Assembly (NCBI GenBank): GCA_012517115.1
Contig: JAAYVP010000441.1
Span: forward strand, 1 to 32,131
From: Brooklawnia sp.
GTDB lineage: Bacteria > Actinomycetota > Actinomycetes > Propionibacteriales > Propionibacteriaceae
Direction of reading: 5' to 3'
DNA: 32,131 nucleotides
Positions 18,360 through 28,139 of this stretch are shown here, in pieces; positions within the stretch are counted from its first letter, which is position 1; every line of letters starts with the position of its first letter. The notes beneath the pieces were generated by a model. That model was given only the letters and a program-made list of their open reading frames with translations. It did not search any database and was not told the origin of the DNA. The translations under genes were made by a program, and so were the position numbers.

Positions 18360-19504
18360 TCGTCCTCCTGTCGGGGCAATCGTGCCACCACCTCGAACCC
18401 GCCACCTTCAGCTGCGCCGGCGTTGACGACACCACCCAAAGCCGCCACCCGCTCAGCCATCCCGCGCAGTCCAGACCCTGGGGTGCTGCCCTGGGCAGGG
18501 CCACGCCCACGGTCGAGGACGCGCAGTTCCACAACGGCTGGGGCGTAGCTGATCCGAAGCGAGGCACGATCGGTGCCGGCATGGCGTACGACGTTGGTGA
18601 GTGACTCCTGCAGCAGCCGGTAGGCGGTCAAGTCCCTCGCCGGGCTCAGCGGCCAGGGTTCGCCTTGCTGTTCCAGTTCGACCTGCAATCCCACCTTCGC
18701 CAAGTCAGCGACCAGGTTTGGGACACTTGCCAGTCCCGGACTCTGGCTAGCCGCAGTGCCCGGATCGCGAAGCACCCCCAGGATTTGGCGTACCTCACGT
18801 AGCGAGGTACGGCTTCGCTCTGCGATGGCGTCCAGCGCGGCCTTCGCCTCGACTGGGTCAGTATCGACCACCCGGGCACCGACGCCGGCCTGCAACGCGA
18901 TCACGCCCAGCGAGTGCCCGACCACATCATGCAGTTCCCGGGCGATCCGCAGCCGCTCCTCGGTGATGGTGGCACGTGCCTGCTCACGCTGCACCTGTTC
19001 TGCCAGCGCGCTGTGCTCGGCCGCCAGCTGCGCGGCCGCCCGGTTGATGCGCACCGAGCGTCCTAGCGCGAAGGAACCAGCAAACAACGCCAGGTTGGTT
19101 GCTAGCTCACCCAAGGTCATCCGCTCGGGCACCACCGCCGCAGCAACCAGCAGAACCGCGGCGGCGAAGCATGCCGCAGCGATGGTCGCGCGGGCGGTCC
19201 GGTTGACCGCAACCGAGTAGGCCATCAAGAACATGCCCGCACCGATCACGGCGGTGCCGAAGCCGAGCAGGATCATGGTGAGGACGACAGTGCCGGTCAC
19301 GAAGAAGGCCGGCACAGGGAAGGCACGTCGCGCCGCGTAGCCGGTAGCGGTGATGACACTCAAGACAACGTGCAGCGGTGAAACCGACGGTGATGACATC
19401 GCCTCGATAGACAGTGACACTGCCAGCAACGCCAGGGCTAGCGCAGCGTCCAGCAACCACGGGCGCTGACGGTCGAGTTGCCGCAGACCCTGCCACGTGA
19501 TCAC
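18356..19504 (-). CDS. Sensor histidine kinase (NarL-partner, HisKA_3 type)
   Basis: Membrane-spanning N-terminus; RIARELHDVVGHSLGVIALQAGVGARV; YRLLQESLTNVVRHAG; GSGLRGMAERVAALGG. Confidence 0.94.
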   Translation of the reverse strand: MITWQGLRQLDRQRPWLLDAALALALLAVSLSIEAMSSPSVSPLHVVLSVITATGYAARRAFPVPAFFVTGTVVLTMILLGFGTAVIGAGMFLMAYSVAVNRTARATIAAACFAAAVLLVAAAVVPERMTLGELATNLALFAGSFALGRSVRINRAAAQLAAEHSALAEQVQREQARATITEERLRIARELHDVVGHSLGVIALQAGVGARVVDTDPVEAKAALDAIAERSRTSLREVRQILGVLRDPGTAASQSPGLASVPNLVADLAKVGLQVELEQQGEPWPLSPARDLTAYRLLQESLTNVVRHAGTDRASLRISYAPAVVELRVLDRGRGPAQGSTPGSGLRGMAERVAALGGVVNAGAAEGGGFEVVARLPRQEDE

Positions 19505-19510
19505 TCCCGC

Positions 19511-19516
19511 AAATTA
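19511..19516 (-). promoter_or_regulatory. -10 element TAATTT, leaderless spacing for histidine kinase gene
   Basis: TAATTT-GCGGGA-GTG(19504) on the minus strand. Confidence 0.45.
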
Positions 19517-19668
19517 GCCGACAACCCCGAACGCCACAACGGCTGCGGGATGTACACCGACATCAACCTGCAGCGGTATCCGGCCGGCAGAGGTGCAGCG
19601 TGAGATTCACGCCGAAGACCAATCCCGGGCCGGATGCGATTCTGCTCCCGGGTGAGCACGCTGGTGCC

Positions 19669-21123
19669 ATGACAAAAAGTACTGGTTGGCTCGGGTTGCT
19701 CCTCGGCACGGGGCTGGTGGCCGCTGTGGGCGTCCTCGCCGGATGGCTGCAACCGCTAGGTCCCATCACCGCTGCCGAGGCGATCGCCTGGCTCGCTGGC
19801 GGCGCCGCGACCGGGTTGATAGCCGGTCTGCTGGCCCGGTCCCGCTGGATGCTGTGGCTGGCGCCGGTTGGCTTCATCGTCGCCTTCGAGATCGCCCGGT
19901 CAGGAGCTGGGCTGGTCACCACTGGGCCATTACGCCTGGGCTCTGCCTTCGGGCCGCTGGCGTACTTGCTCGGGCGGCTGGCTGCCTGGGGACTGGCGAC
20001 CGTTTCGCTGCTGGCTGGGGTGGGTTGGGGCAGTCGCGGAGAGCATGCCAGACACCGGCCTGTCGGCCCACTCATCGCGACCGGGCTGACCGTCGTCCTG
20101 GCGGTAGCGCTGCTGCTGCCTGCCACTTCGCCCCCACTGCGCGATGCCGAAGGCCGACCGAACGATGGCGCGGTCTCGGAACTGGTCCGCGTGGAACTGG
20201 GTGGACACGAGCAATGGATCCAGGTGCGTGGTGCCAGCCCTAACCTGCCGGTCCTGCTCTACCTCAGCGGCGGTCCGGGTCAAAGTGACCTGCCGTACTC
20301 TCGAGTGCTGTTCGCGCCGCTCACCGACGACTTCCTCGTAGTTGGCTGGGATCAGCGTGGGACCGGGAAGTCGTATCCGGCGCTGGACGCCGAGACTCTA
20401 ACCCTCGACCAGGCAGTGGCCGACACGGTTGAGCTTGCGGGGCTGTTGGCCGAACGCTATGGGCAGCAGAAGATCTACCTGCTCGGTGAGTCATGGGGCA
20501 GTCTCCTCGGGGTGCTGGCCGTGCAACAGGCCCCAGAGATGTTCCACGCCTACCTCGGCAGCGGGCAGATGGTGGATGTGCGGGCCAGCGACGAGGCGAT
20601 CTACCGTGACTTGATTGTTCAAGCCATGTCACAAGGCGATGGTGAGCTGGTCGCGAGGCTGATCTCAATGGGGCCACCGCCCTATCGGGGTGGGACGCTT
20701 GACTACGCGACGATCTTCAGCCTCTATCCCCTGATTCAGAGCAGCTACACCCCTCCCCTGGCGTACCGGCAGCGTGGCGATGCGGCCAGGCTCGGCCCTT
20801 GGGGCGTCCTGGGACAGGAGTACGCCTGGTTGGAGAAAATCAACGTCTTGCGAGGGCTGCTCGACATGAACTCGGTGATGTACCCGCAATTGCAAGCACT
20901 CGATCTGCGCCGCAGCGCCAGAACGCTGGAGGTGCCTGTCTATTTGTTGGTCGGGGAACACGAACTGGCCGCCCGTAGTGATCTGGCGAGAGAGTGGTTT
21001 GACTTGCTGGACGCCCCTGACAAGGGCTGGTACCGCCTGCCCGACAGCGGACACTCGGTTGCCTTCGAGCAGGCCGACGAACTGCACCGAATCCTGCTCA
21101 ACGACGTCCAGCGTGCCGGCTGA
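19669..21123 (+). CDS. Alpha/beta hydrolase (proline-iminopeptidase-like) fused to an N-terminal multi-TM domain
   Basis: ORF 19600-21123; start at ATG 19669 (MTKSTGWLGLLLGTG) preferred. Several hydrophobic helices, then LYLSGGPGQSDLPYSR, WDQRGTGKSYPA, GESWGSLLGV nucleophile elbow, DSGHSVAFEQ. Confidence 0.85.
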   Translation: MTKSTGWLGLLLGTGLVAAVGVLAGWLQPLGPITAAEAIAWLAGGAATGLIAGLLARSRWMLWLAPVGFIVAFEIARSGAGLVTTGPLRLGSAFGPLAYLLGRLAAWGLATVSLLAGVGWGSRGEHARHRPVGPLIATGLTVVLAVALLLPATSPPLRDAEGRPNDGAVSELVRVELGGHEQWIQVRGASPNLPVLLYLSGGPGQSDLPYSRVLFAPLTDDFLVVGWDQRGTGKSYPALDAETLTLDQAVADTVELAGLLAERYGQQKIYLLGESWGSLLGVLAVQQAPEMFHAYLGSGQMVDVRASDEAIYRDLIVQAMSQGDGELVARLISMGPPPYRGGTLDYATIFSLYPLIQSSYTPPLAYRQRGDAARLGPWGVLGQEYAWLEKINVLRGLLDMNSVMYPQLQALDLRRSARTLEVPVYLLVGEHELAARSDLAREWFDLLDAPDKGWYRLPDSGHSVAFEQADELHRILLNDVQRAG

Positions 21124-21220
21124 GGCAGACGATCCGGTAGGACTACTTCTCCTGGTCCTTCCAACCGTCCACTGGATCGTCGATCCACCTCAAATCGTCA
21201 CAATCAGGCGGACGCCACGC

Positions 21221-21250
21221 AGCGGGGCCGCCCACAAGGACGGCCCCGCT
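21221..21250. terminator. Hairpin terminator between convergent hydrolase and tkt genes
   Basis: AGCGGGGCCG / CGGCCCCGCT perfect 10-bp arms, 10-nt loop. Confidence 0.75.
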
Positions 21251-21271
21251 CACATATCGCCAACCTGAGGC

Positions 21272-23332
21272 TCAGGCGCCCATCGACTCCTTGGCGGCTG
21301 CGACAACCGCATCGGCGGTGATGCCGAACTGCTTGAACAGCAGTGTGCCCTTGCCGGAGGCACCGTAATGCTCGAGGGAGACCGAACGGCCCTTGGCGCC
21401 TACGTACTTGGCCCAGCCCATCGCGATGCCTGCCTCGACGCTGACCCGGGCGGTCACCGACGCCGGCAGCACCTCTTCGCGGTAGGCCTCATCCTGGGCA
21501 TCGAACCACTCCTGGCAAGGCATGGACACCACGCGGGTGGGGATTCCCTCGGCTTCCAGCGCCTGCTGCGCGTCCACAGCTACCTCAACCTCGGATCCGG
21601 TACCGATCAGAATCACCTTCGGGGCGGCGCTGGCCTCCTTCAGTATGTAAGCACCCCTGGCCAGACCATCAGCCGAGGCGTACTCTCCGCTGCTGCGATC
21701 CAAGGTGCGCAGGTTCTGGCGCGACAGGATCAGTCCGACCGGTGTCTTGGTCTGCTTGAGCGCCTCACCCCAAGCGACAGCGGTCTCGTTGGCGTCCGAC
21801 GGACGCACGATGGCCAGGTTGGGGATCGCTCGGTAGGCAGCCAAATGCTCGACCGGCTGATGGGTCGGGCCATCCTCGCCAACACCGATGGAGTCGTGCG
21901 TCCAGACGAAGATGGTTGGGATATTGGAAAGCGCAGCGAGCCGCGCGGCTGGGCGCATGTAGTCAGCGAAGACGAAGAAGGTGCCGCCATAAGCGCGAGT
22001 AAGCCCGTCTGCGTTGATGCCGTTCAGGATGCCGCCCATGCCATGCTCGCGGACGCCGAAGTGCAAGGTGCGCCCGTACGGTCCGCCCGGCCATTCCGCG
22101 GTGGTGCGGTCTTCGGGCAGGAAGCTGGGTTCGCCCTTCATCGTCGTGTTGTTCGAGCCGGCCAGGTCAGCAGAGCCACCCCACAGCTCAGGCAGCTGAG
22201 GCGCCAGCGCAGTCAGTACCTCAGCAGACGCCGAACGGGTCGCCTTCGAGCCCTCGGCGAAGACCGGGAGCTCCAGGTCAGGCAGCTTGCGCGAGACCAC
22301 GCGCTCAAGCAGGGCTTTGCCCTCTGGGTTGGCCTGCTGCCAAGCGGCGAACTTCGCGTCCCAGGCGGCTCGAGCTGCCTTGCCGCGCTCACGAAGCTGC
22401 TTGCGGGTGCGCTCGACCAGCTCTTCCTCGATGCCGAAAGGCTCGTCGGGGAAGTTGAGCAGCTTCTTCAGCTCGGCGATCTCTTCGGCACCCAACGCTG
22501 AGCCGTGCACCTTCTCTTGACCCTGCAGGTTCGGCAAGGGCCAGCCGATGACAGTATGCAACTGGATCAGCGACGGCTTGTCGGTGACCTTCTGAGCCTC
22601 AAGGATCGCCGCGTACAGGTCTTCGATGTTCTCGCCATAGCTGGTGGAGCCGGCCGTCCAGTCGACGTCTTGGACGTGCCAACCGTAAGCCGCATAGCGG
22701 GCCGCCACGTCTTCGCCAAAGGCGATCTTGGTGTTGCCCTCGATGGTGATCTGGTTGGCGTCGTAGATCATGATCAAGTTGCCCAGTTCTTGGGTGCCGG
22801 CCAGCGAAGCCGCCTCCGCCTGGACGCCCTCCTGCATGCAACCGTCGCCGAGGATCACATAGACGAAGTGGTCGAACGGGCTGTCACCGGAGGCGTTCGG
22901 GTCGTAAACGCCGCGGGCTCGGCGAGCCGCCATGGCCATACCCACCGCATTGCTGACGCCCGCGCCCAGCGGTCCCGTGGTGACTTCGATGAACTTCGTG
23001 TGACCGAACTCCGGGTGCCCCGGGGTCAGCGACCCGAATGTGCGCAGCGACTGAATGTCGTCCATCTCCAACCCGAGCCCACCAAGGTAGAGCTGCGAAT
23101 ACTGCAAGATGGACGCGTGCCCAGCCGACAGCACGAACCGGTCTCGGCCGATCCACTTGTCGTCAGTCGGGTCGATGTTCATCACCTTCTGGTAAAGCAG
23201 ATAGGCAACCGGCGCCAGCGAGATTGCGGTGCCCGGGTGCCCGTTGCCGACTTTCTGCACCGCGTCGGCGGCCAGGATGCGTGCGGTGTCGACGGCACGC
23301 CGGTCTTCATCGGTCCAGGTCAGATTGCTCAC
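21272..23332 (-). CDS. tkt: Transketolase
   Basis: From GTG 23332 (VSNLTWTDEDRRAVDTARILAADAVQKVGNGHPGTAISLAP), RBS AAAGGAC; ILGDGCMQEGVQAEAASLAG; VGEDGPTHQPVEHLAAYRAIPN. Confidence 0.96.
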   Translation of the reverse strand: MSNLTWTDEDRRAVDTARILAADAVQKVGNGHPGTAISLAPVAYLLYQKVMNIDPTDDKWIGRDRFVLSAGHASILQYSQLYLGGLGLEMDDIQSLRTFGSLTPGHPEFGHTKFIEVTTGPLGAGVSNAVGMAMAARRARGVYDPNASGDSPFDHFVYVILGDGCMQEGVQAEAASLAGTQELGNLIMIYDANQITIEGNTKIAFGEDVAARYAAYGWHVQDVDWTAGSTSYGENIEDLYAAILEAQKVTDKPSLIQLHTVIGWPLPNLQGQEKVHGSALGAEEIAELKKLLNFPDEPFGIEEELVERTRKQLRERGKAARAAWDAKFAAWQQANPEGKALLERVVSRKLPDLELPVFAEGSKATRSASAEVLTALAPQLPELWGGSADLAGSNNTTMKGEPSFLPEDRTTAEWPGGPYGRTLHFGVREHGMGGILNGINADGLTRAYGGTFFVFADYMRPAARLAALSNIPTIFVWTHDSIGVGEDGPTHQPVEHLAAYRAIPNLAIVRPSDANETAVAWGEALKQTKTPVGLILSRQNLRTLDRSSGEYASADGLARGAYILKEASAAPKVILIGTGSEVEVAVDAQQALEAEGIPTRVVSMPCQEWFDAQDEAYREEVLPASVTARVSVEAGIAMGWAKYVGAKGRSVSLEHYGASGKGTLLFKQFGITADAVVAAAKESMGA

Positions 23333-23490
23333 ATTGTGTCCTTTGCAGAGTGTGTGCTCGGCCTCGAGCGGCGGATCTGGGAGTCCTCTCCCTGAGTGTA
23401 GTGGCGGATCAGCCGAATGGATCACTGTCTAGAAGTATCCGCAGGACCACGTTTACCCACTGCGCGGCCGCCCCTGGAGGTGTTGTCCGA

Positions 23491-24801
23491 TCACTCCTGA
23501 CCGGTGCTGGCTGCGCCGCGTTTGCCGATCGGCACATAGTCGCGCGCGGGTGGACCCACGTAGACCTGCCGTGGGCGGCCGATCTTCAGCTTCGGATCGA
23601 ACCGCATCTCGCGCCACTGGGCGATCCAGCCTGGCAGGCGTCCGATCGCGAACAGGACGGTGAACATCTCTTTCGGGAAGCCCATCGCCTCATAGATGAG
23701 ACCGGAGTAGAAGTCGACGTTCGGGTAGAGCTTGCGCTCGGTGAAGTAGTCGTCCGACAGTGCGGTCTGCTCCAGTTCCTGAGCGATTTCGAGCAGGTCG
23801 CGTCGTCCGGCCTTGAGACGCATCACCGTGTCGGCGTGCTGCTTGATGATGGCCGCCCGGGGATCGTAATTGCGATAGATCCGGTGACCGAACCCCATCA
23901 ACTTGATGCCGGCCTTCTTGTCCTTGACCTGCTGCACGTACTCCTTGACGCTGATGCCGGAGTCTTTGATCGCCGCCAGCATCTCGACAACGGCCTGGTT
24001 GGCACCACCGTGCAGCGGACCGGACAGTGCGTTCACTCCGCCAGCCACCGACGCGTAGATGTTGGCGCCCGCGGATCCGATCAACCGCACCGTGGATGTG
24101 GAGCAGTTCTGTTCATGGTCGGCGTGCAGCACGAGCAGCACATCAAGAGCGCGAGTGATCTCGTCGTGGAACTCGTACGGCTCGGTCGGGTAACCGAAGC
24201 TCATCCGGAGGAAGTTCTCCACATAGCTGAGCGAATTGTCCGGGTAGAGCATCGCCTCGCCACGCGAGTTCTTGTAGCCGTAAGCAGCCAACGTCGGCAC
24301 CTTCGCGATCAGCCGCTCGGTGGCCTTCTCGATCGCCTCAGGGGCGTCGCCCACCGAATCGAAGCTGAACGTCGACAGCATCATCAGTCCACTCGCCAGC
24401 ACCGGCATAGGATGCGAACGACGCGGGAACATTTGGAAGAACTCACGCATCCGCTCATCCACCATCGTCTTGCGGCGGATCCGGTCCTCCCAGGTCGCTA
24501 ACTGCGCAGCAGTGGGTAGTTCACCGTAGATCACCAGATAGGCGGTCTCCAGGAAGGTGGACTCCTTCGCCAACTGCTCGATCGGGTACCCGCGATAACG
24601 CAGGATGCCTGCGTCGCCGTCGATGAAGGTGATCGCCGAGGTGGCCGAGGCGGTGTTCGCGAAGCCCGGATCGAAAGTAACGTGCCCGGTGGTGGTGAGG
24701 AGTTTGCCGATGTCGAGGCCATCTGGGCCTTCGGTGGCCCGCACCGCAGCAAGATCGAGCGGCACTTGGTCGAGGCCGGTTAGTTGAACTTGATCGGTCA
24801 C
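23491..24801 (-). CDS. gltA: Citrate synthase
   Basis: From GTG 24801 (VTDQVQLTGLDQVPLDL); LHADHEQNCSTSTVRLIGSAGANIYASVAGGVNALSGPLHGGANQAVVEML, MGFGHRIYRNYDPRA. Confidence 0.95.
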   Translation of the reverse strand: MTDQVQLTGLDQVPLDLAAVRATEGPDGLDIGKLLTTTGHVTFDPGFANTASATSAITFIDGDAGILRYRGYPIEQLAKESTFLETAYLVIYGELPTAAQLATWEDRIRRKTMVDERMREFFQMFPRRSHPMPVLASGLMMLSTFSFDSVGDAPEAIEKATERLIAKVPTLAAYGYKNSRGEAMLYPDNSLSYVENFLRMSFGYPTEPYEFHDEITRALDVLLVLHADHEQNCSTSTVRLIGSAGANIYASVAGGVNALSGPLHGGANQAVVEMLAAIKDSGISVKEYVQQVKDKKAGIKLMGFGHRIYRNYDPRAAIIKQHADTVMRLKAGRRDLLEIAQELEQTALSDDYFTERKLYPNVDFYSGLIYEAMGFPKEMFTVLFAIGRLPGWIAQWREMRFDPKLKIGRPRQVYVGPPARDYVPIGKRGAASTGQE

Positions 24802-24866
24802 CTTGGTACGCCCTTCCTGACACAACACGGCCCCTCCACCCTAACCGGGATCGGTATCCCGCCGCA

Positions 24867-24884
24867 GGGCATCGCGCGATGCCC
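24867..24884. repeat. 18-bp perfect palindrome between App1-like gene and gltA
   Basis: GGGCATCGCGCGATGCCC; possible terminator stem or operator, no T-run seen. Confidence 0.5.
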
Positions 24885-24914
24885 CGACCAGGGTCGGTAC
24901 GACCGGCGAAGCCC

Positions 24915-26102
24915 TCAGGCCCCTGGTGGCACCGGCAATGCCGCCAGGTCTCGATCTAGCAACTGCCGGGCGTGGGCCTCCTGCTCAGCACTTCGCCAGG
25001 GCACCTTCTGGAACTCGCTGAGGGTGGCATCGGCCACCGCCCATAGCCCGGCCTCGCTGATCAGCCCCAACTGTCGAACCGCGATCGCCGCGCCGACGTA
25101 GGTATCGAAGAAGACGATCCCCCGCTCGGCGCAGCGGGCTCGCGAACTCGCGTCAGTGCTCACAACGTCGTGGATGAGCACCGCATCAACACTACCGGCG
25201 AACTCGGTCAGCAGGCGCTCCGCGACCCGCACGTCCCCCTGACCCGAGTCGCCGATGAAAACCAGCCGATACTCCGGGAACAGGGCGTGGTAGTGGTTGA
25301 TGTTCTGGATCTTCTTCTCAGCCATGCCGGCATGGCTGAGAAGATGCAGCATCGAGCCCGTCAGCATGGACGACACCGAAACTCCGGCCCCACGCAGCTT
25401 CTTGCGGGTCTGGTCCTCAACCCAGCCGAACAGGTCGGCCGGTCGCGCCGTGATGAACGTCAGGTCGCCGAAAGATCTGGGTTTCGAGTCCGGCCCGAGA
25501 TCGAGGGCCTCCCAGAGCGCCACCACTCCCGGGTAGACAAGGCCCTTTGGGAAGCGCCGATCGTGCAGGCTGCAGATCGTGGTGTCGTCGATATCAGACA
25601 GCACCTTCGCTTCAAGATCGCTCACCAGTGTGGCCTGGACGGCAATGTGCTCGAGGATCTGCTGCCGAATCTCGTCACTGTCGATGTCTCGGTAGATGAG
25701 TTCTTCGAGGTCATTGTGGTTCGGAGTGGCGTCGATCAGGTTCTTCAGCACCGTCAAATCGACCCCCTGCACGTCCGTGAACAGGTCTCGGACGACGAGT
25801 TCGTCCCGTCTTGATGTGTGTCCGGTCTGTAACGCATGCACAAGAGCTGCCCGAGCCGGCAGATCAAGCTCACCACGCCGGGCAACGCCCAACAGGTCGC
25901 GCAGTTCGCCACGGTGGCTGCGACCGAACCGAACAGTAGACAAGACGGCCACCAGCCGATCGGTCAGCTTAGGCTCGGCCAGCATCTGGTTCAGTTCCTC
26001 AGCGTCCGCCTTTGCCAGCAACTCGAAGATGGCAGGCCGAGTTTGGGCGTTGGGACGGCCGGATAGCAATTCGCACAGCAACCCGACCGCGGATGCCTTC
26101 AC
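24915..26102 (-). CDS. App1-like (DUF2183) phosphatidate phosphatase family protein with an N-terminal helical extension
   Basis: HAD-type VLSDIDDTTICSLHDRRFPKG, FGDLTFITARPADLFGWV, SHAGMAEKKIQNINHYHALFPEYRLVFIGDSGQGD. Confidence 0.85.
   Translation of the reverse strand: MKASAVGLLCELLSGRPNAQTRPAIFELLAKADAEELNQMLAEPKLTDRLVAVLSTVRFGRSHRGELRDLLGVARRGELDLPARAALVHALQTGHTSRRDELVVRDLFTDVQGVDLTVLKNLIDATPNHNDLEELIYRDIDSDEIRQQILEHIAVQATLVSDLEAKVLSDIDDTTICSLHDRRFPKGLVYPGVVALWEALDLGPDSKPRSFGDLTFITARPADLFGWVEDQTRKKLRGAGVSVSSMLTGSMLHLLSHAGMAEKKIQNINHYHALFPEYRLVFIGDSGQGDVRVAERLLTEFAGSVDAVLIHDVVSTDASSRARCAERGIVFFDTYVGAAIAVRQLGLISEAGLWAVADATLSEFQKVPWRSAEQEAHARQLLDRDLAALPVPPGA
25313..25344. repeat. 32-bp perfect palindrome within the App1-like CDS
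   Basis: TCTTCTCAGCCATGCC|GGCATGGCTGAGAAGA, 16-bp arms with no spacer. Confidence 0.95.
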
Positions 26103-27082
26103 TACGCCCCCTCATCGCGTGCCGGCAGATGCACCCGCAGGCCGCGCGGTTGGATCCAGGCCCGCAATGACGTGACGCGCGTCACGACATCACCGTCAAG
26201 TTGCACAGGCGCGGGGTCTGCGGGGCGTACCCGCAGTCGTTCCGCCCGGCGATAGCGCAATGCCGCGACTTCCATGTCGGGCTTGATGACGCCTTTGGCA
26301 GCCACCGGCAGCCACTGCAGCCAGTGCCTGATCGGTACCTCAAGAACCTCCATCAACCCGTCGTCGGAGCGGGCCTGCGGGTACACGACCAGACCGCCAG
26401 GCGCTTCTCTGATCAGACCAGCCAGCACCGACCAGCTCACGATGCTGCGCTCGGGCTGGTCATCCACCTTGATTTGCATGGGCAGCGCCGGGCGGGTTGC
26501 CTGCCGGACGCCCTGCAGGGCGTAGGCCGCCGCCCCGATCCGCACCTTGGCCTTCAAATCTGTTCGCGCGACGGTTTCGGCGTCCCGGCCGATGCCAGCC
26601 ATGGTGAGGAACGGTTCATTGAGCTCGCGGCCGTCGACGGTCTGCAGCCTGGCCCAGCCGAGGTCCAAATCGGTGCTGGGGCCGGACAGTGCAATCGACA
26701 CCTTGGTGCGCAGGTCGAGACCGGTAAGGCCAAGGTTGTAGGCCAGCACATTGCCAGACCCCAGCGCGACGATGCCAAGCCGGATCCCGGTGCCCGCCAG
26801 TTCGCGGGCCACCTGGCGCACGGTCCCGTCACCCCCGATCACCACCACGACGTCGGCTCCGGCCTCAATGGCCTGACGGGCCTGCTGGGAGCCCGGCTCT
26901 TCCCGGGTGGTCGCGACCGATCGCGGAGCATCGATCCCCATCCGATAGCACTGGCCGACGACTTCGGCGACCGCGCTGCTGGCCCGCCTGGCCAGCGGGT
27001 TGACCACCACGAAGGGCCGCACTGCGGCTGGGGTCTGCAGCACGGACGCGCTGGCTACCCAAGACTGGCGAGTCCTCATCAC
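26102..27082 (-). CDS. Diacylglycerol/lipid kinase family protein (DAGK_cat)
   Basis: FVVVNPLARRAS, DVVVVIGGDGTVRQVARELAGTGIRLGIVALGSGNVLAYNLGL. Stop shares one base with the App1-like GTG (TAGTG). Confidence 0.88.
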   Translation of the reverse strand: MMRTRQSWVASASVLQTPAAVRPFVVVNPLARRASSAVAEVVGQCYRMGIDAPRSVATTREEPGSQQARQAIEAGADVVVVIGGDGTVRQVARELAGTGIRLGIVALGSGNVLAYNLGLTGLDLRTKVSIALSGPSTDLDLGWARLQTVDGRELNEPFLTMAGIGRDAETVARTDLKAKVRIGAAAYALQGVRQATRPALPMQIKVDDQPERSIVSWSVLAGLIREAPGGLVVYPQARSDDGLMEVLEVPIRHWLQWLPVAAKGVIKPDMEVAALRYRRAERLRVRPADPAPVQLDGDVVTRVTSLRAWIQPRGLRVHLPARDEGA

Positions 27083-27107
27083 GAGACATATTGTGCCCGA
27101 AGATAAA

Positions 27108-27128
27108 GTGATATCATTTTGATATCAC
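27108..27128. promoter_or_regulatory. AT-rich operator-like palindrome upstream of the SPFH gene
   Basis: GTGATATCA-TTT-TGATATCAC, perfect 9-bp arms; overlaps a possible -10 (TATCAT 27113-27118) with possible -35 TTGTGC 27091-27096. Confidence 0.75.
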
Positions 27129-27149
27129 CCTCTTCGGAAAGGAATCGTG

Positions 27150-28130
27150 ATGGCAAACCAGAGCGACAACCCGGGAGTCCCGGCCGACAAGTCGATCGCC
27201 GGAGAACCTGCGGGGCGTCCCGTCGGACTGCTGGGCGCGCGAGTCGATATCTCGGAACGCCAGGCTTGGCACATCAGTGGGGTCCTTGGCGTGCTGGTGG
27301 CCTTCGCTCTGCTGCTAGGCGGCACGATCGCGATAATCATCGGTGGCCTACGCATGGAGTCCGGTACGGACGGACAGGCCTTGATGATCGCCGGTATTGC
27401 GAGTCTGCTAGTCGCGACGATTATCTCGTCGATGCTGACGATCGTACAGCCCGGCGAGACCCGGGTGATCACCTTCTTCGGCAACTACGTCGGCACGATC
27501 CGCGAGGCCGGCCTACACACCACCGTGCCATTCACCTCGAAACGGAAGGTCTCGGTGCGCGTCCACAACTTCGAGACGAACGAGTTGAAGGTGAACGACT
27601 CCGACGGCAACCCCGTCAACATCGCCGCGATCGTGGTCTGGCAAGTCGCCGACACCGCCAAGAGCGTTTTCGCCGTCGAGGACTACCAGGCATTCGTGAG
27701 CGTGCAGTCCGAGGCGGGGCTGCGCCACGTCGCGTCCAGCCACCCCTACGACAACGCCGCGCCCGGTGAAGAGACGCTGCGGGGGTCGACGGAACTGGTG
27801 GCCGATGAGCTGGCACACGAGGTCGCCGACCGGATCGCCATCGCGGGCCTTGAGGTGATCGAGACCCGCATCTCGGCGCTGGCCTACGCCCCCGAAATCG
27901 CCCAAGCGATGCTGCAACGCCAACAAGCGTCCGCCGTGATCGCTGCCCGCGAGAAGATCGTCGAGGGCGCCGTGACCATGGTGCAGAACGCCCTGGACCG
28001 GCTCGAGGTGGACGCCATCGTGCACCTTGACGACGAGCGGAAGGCCGCCATGGTCAGCAACCTGCTGGTGGTGCTGTGCTCCGACTCCCGAGTCAGTCCG
28101 GTCGTGAACGCCGGCAGCCTCTACACGTAG
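27150..28130 (+). CDS. SPFH/Band 7 domain membrane protein
   Basis: Two TM segments then [96 protein letters not shown]. Confidence 0.92.
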   Translation: MANQSDNPGVPADKSIAGEPAGRPVGLLGARVDISERQAWHISGVLGVLVAFALLLGGTIAIIIGGLRMESGTDGQALMIAGIASLLVATIISSMLTIVQPGETRVITFFGNYVGTIREAGLHTTVPFTSKRKVSVRVHNFETNELKVNDSDGNPVNIAAIVVWQVADTAKSVFAVEDYQAFVSVQSEAGLRHVASSHPYDNAAPGEETLRGSTELVADELAHEVADRIAIAGLEVIETRISALAYAPEIAQAMLQRQQASAVIAAREKIVEGAVTMVQNALDRLEVDAIVHLDDERKAAMVSNLLVVLCSDSRVSPVVNAGSLYT

Positions 28131-28139
28131 TGGGGGGTC

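Noticed and set aside
21368-22501. 377-aa plus-strand ORF
   Set aside because: Antisense to tkt with no domain motif; mirror-frame artefact.
23038-24501. 487-aa plus-strand ORF
   Set aside because: Antisense to transketolase and citrate synthase and spanning both; low-complexity Arg/His-rich translation.
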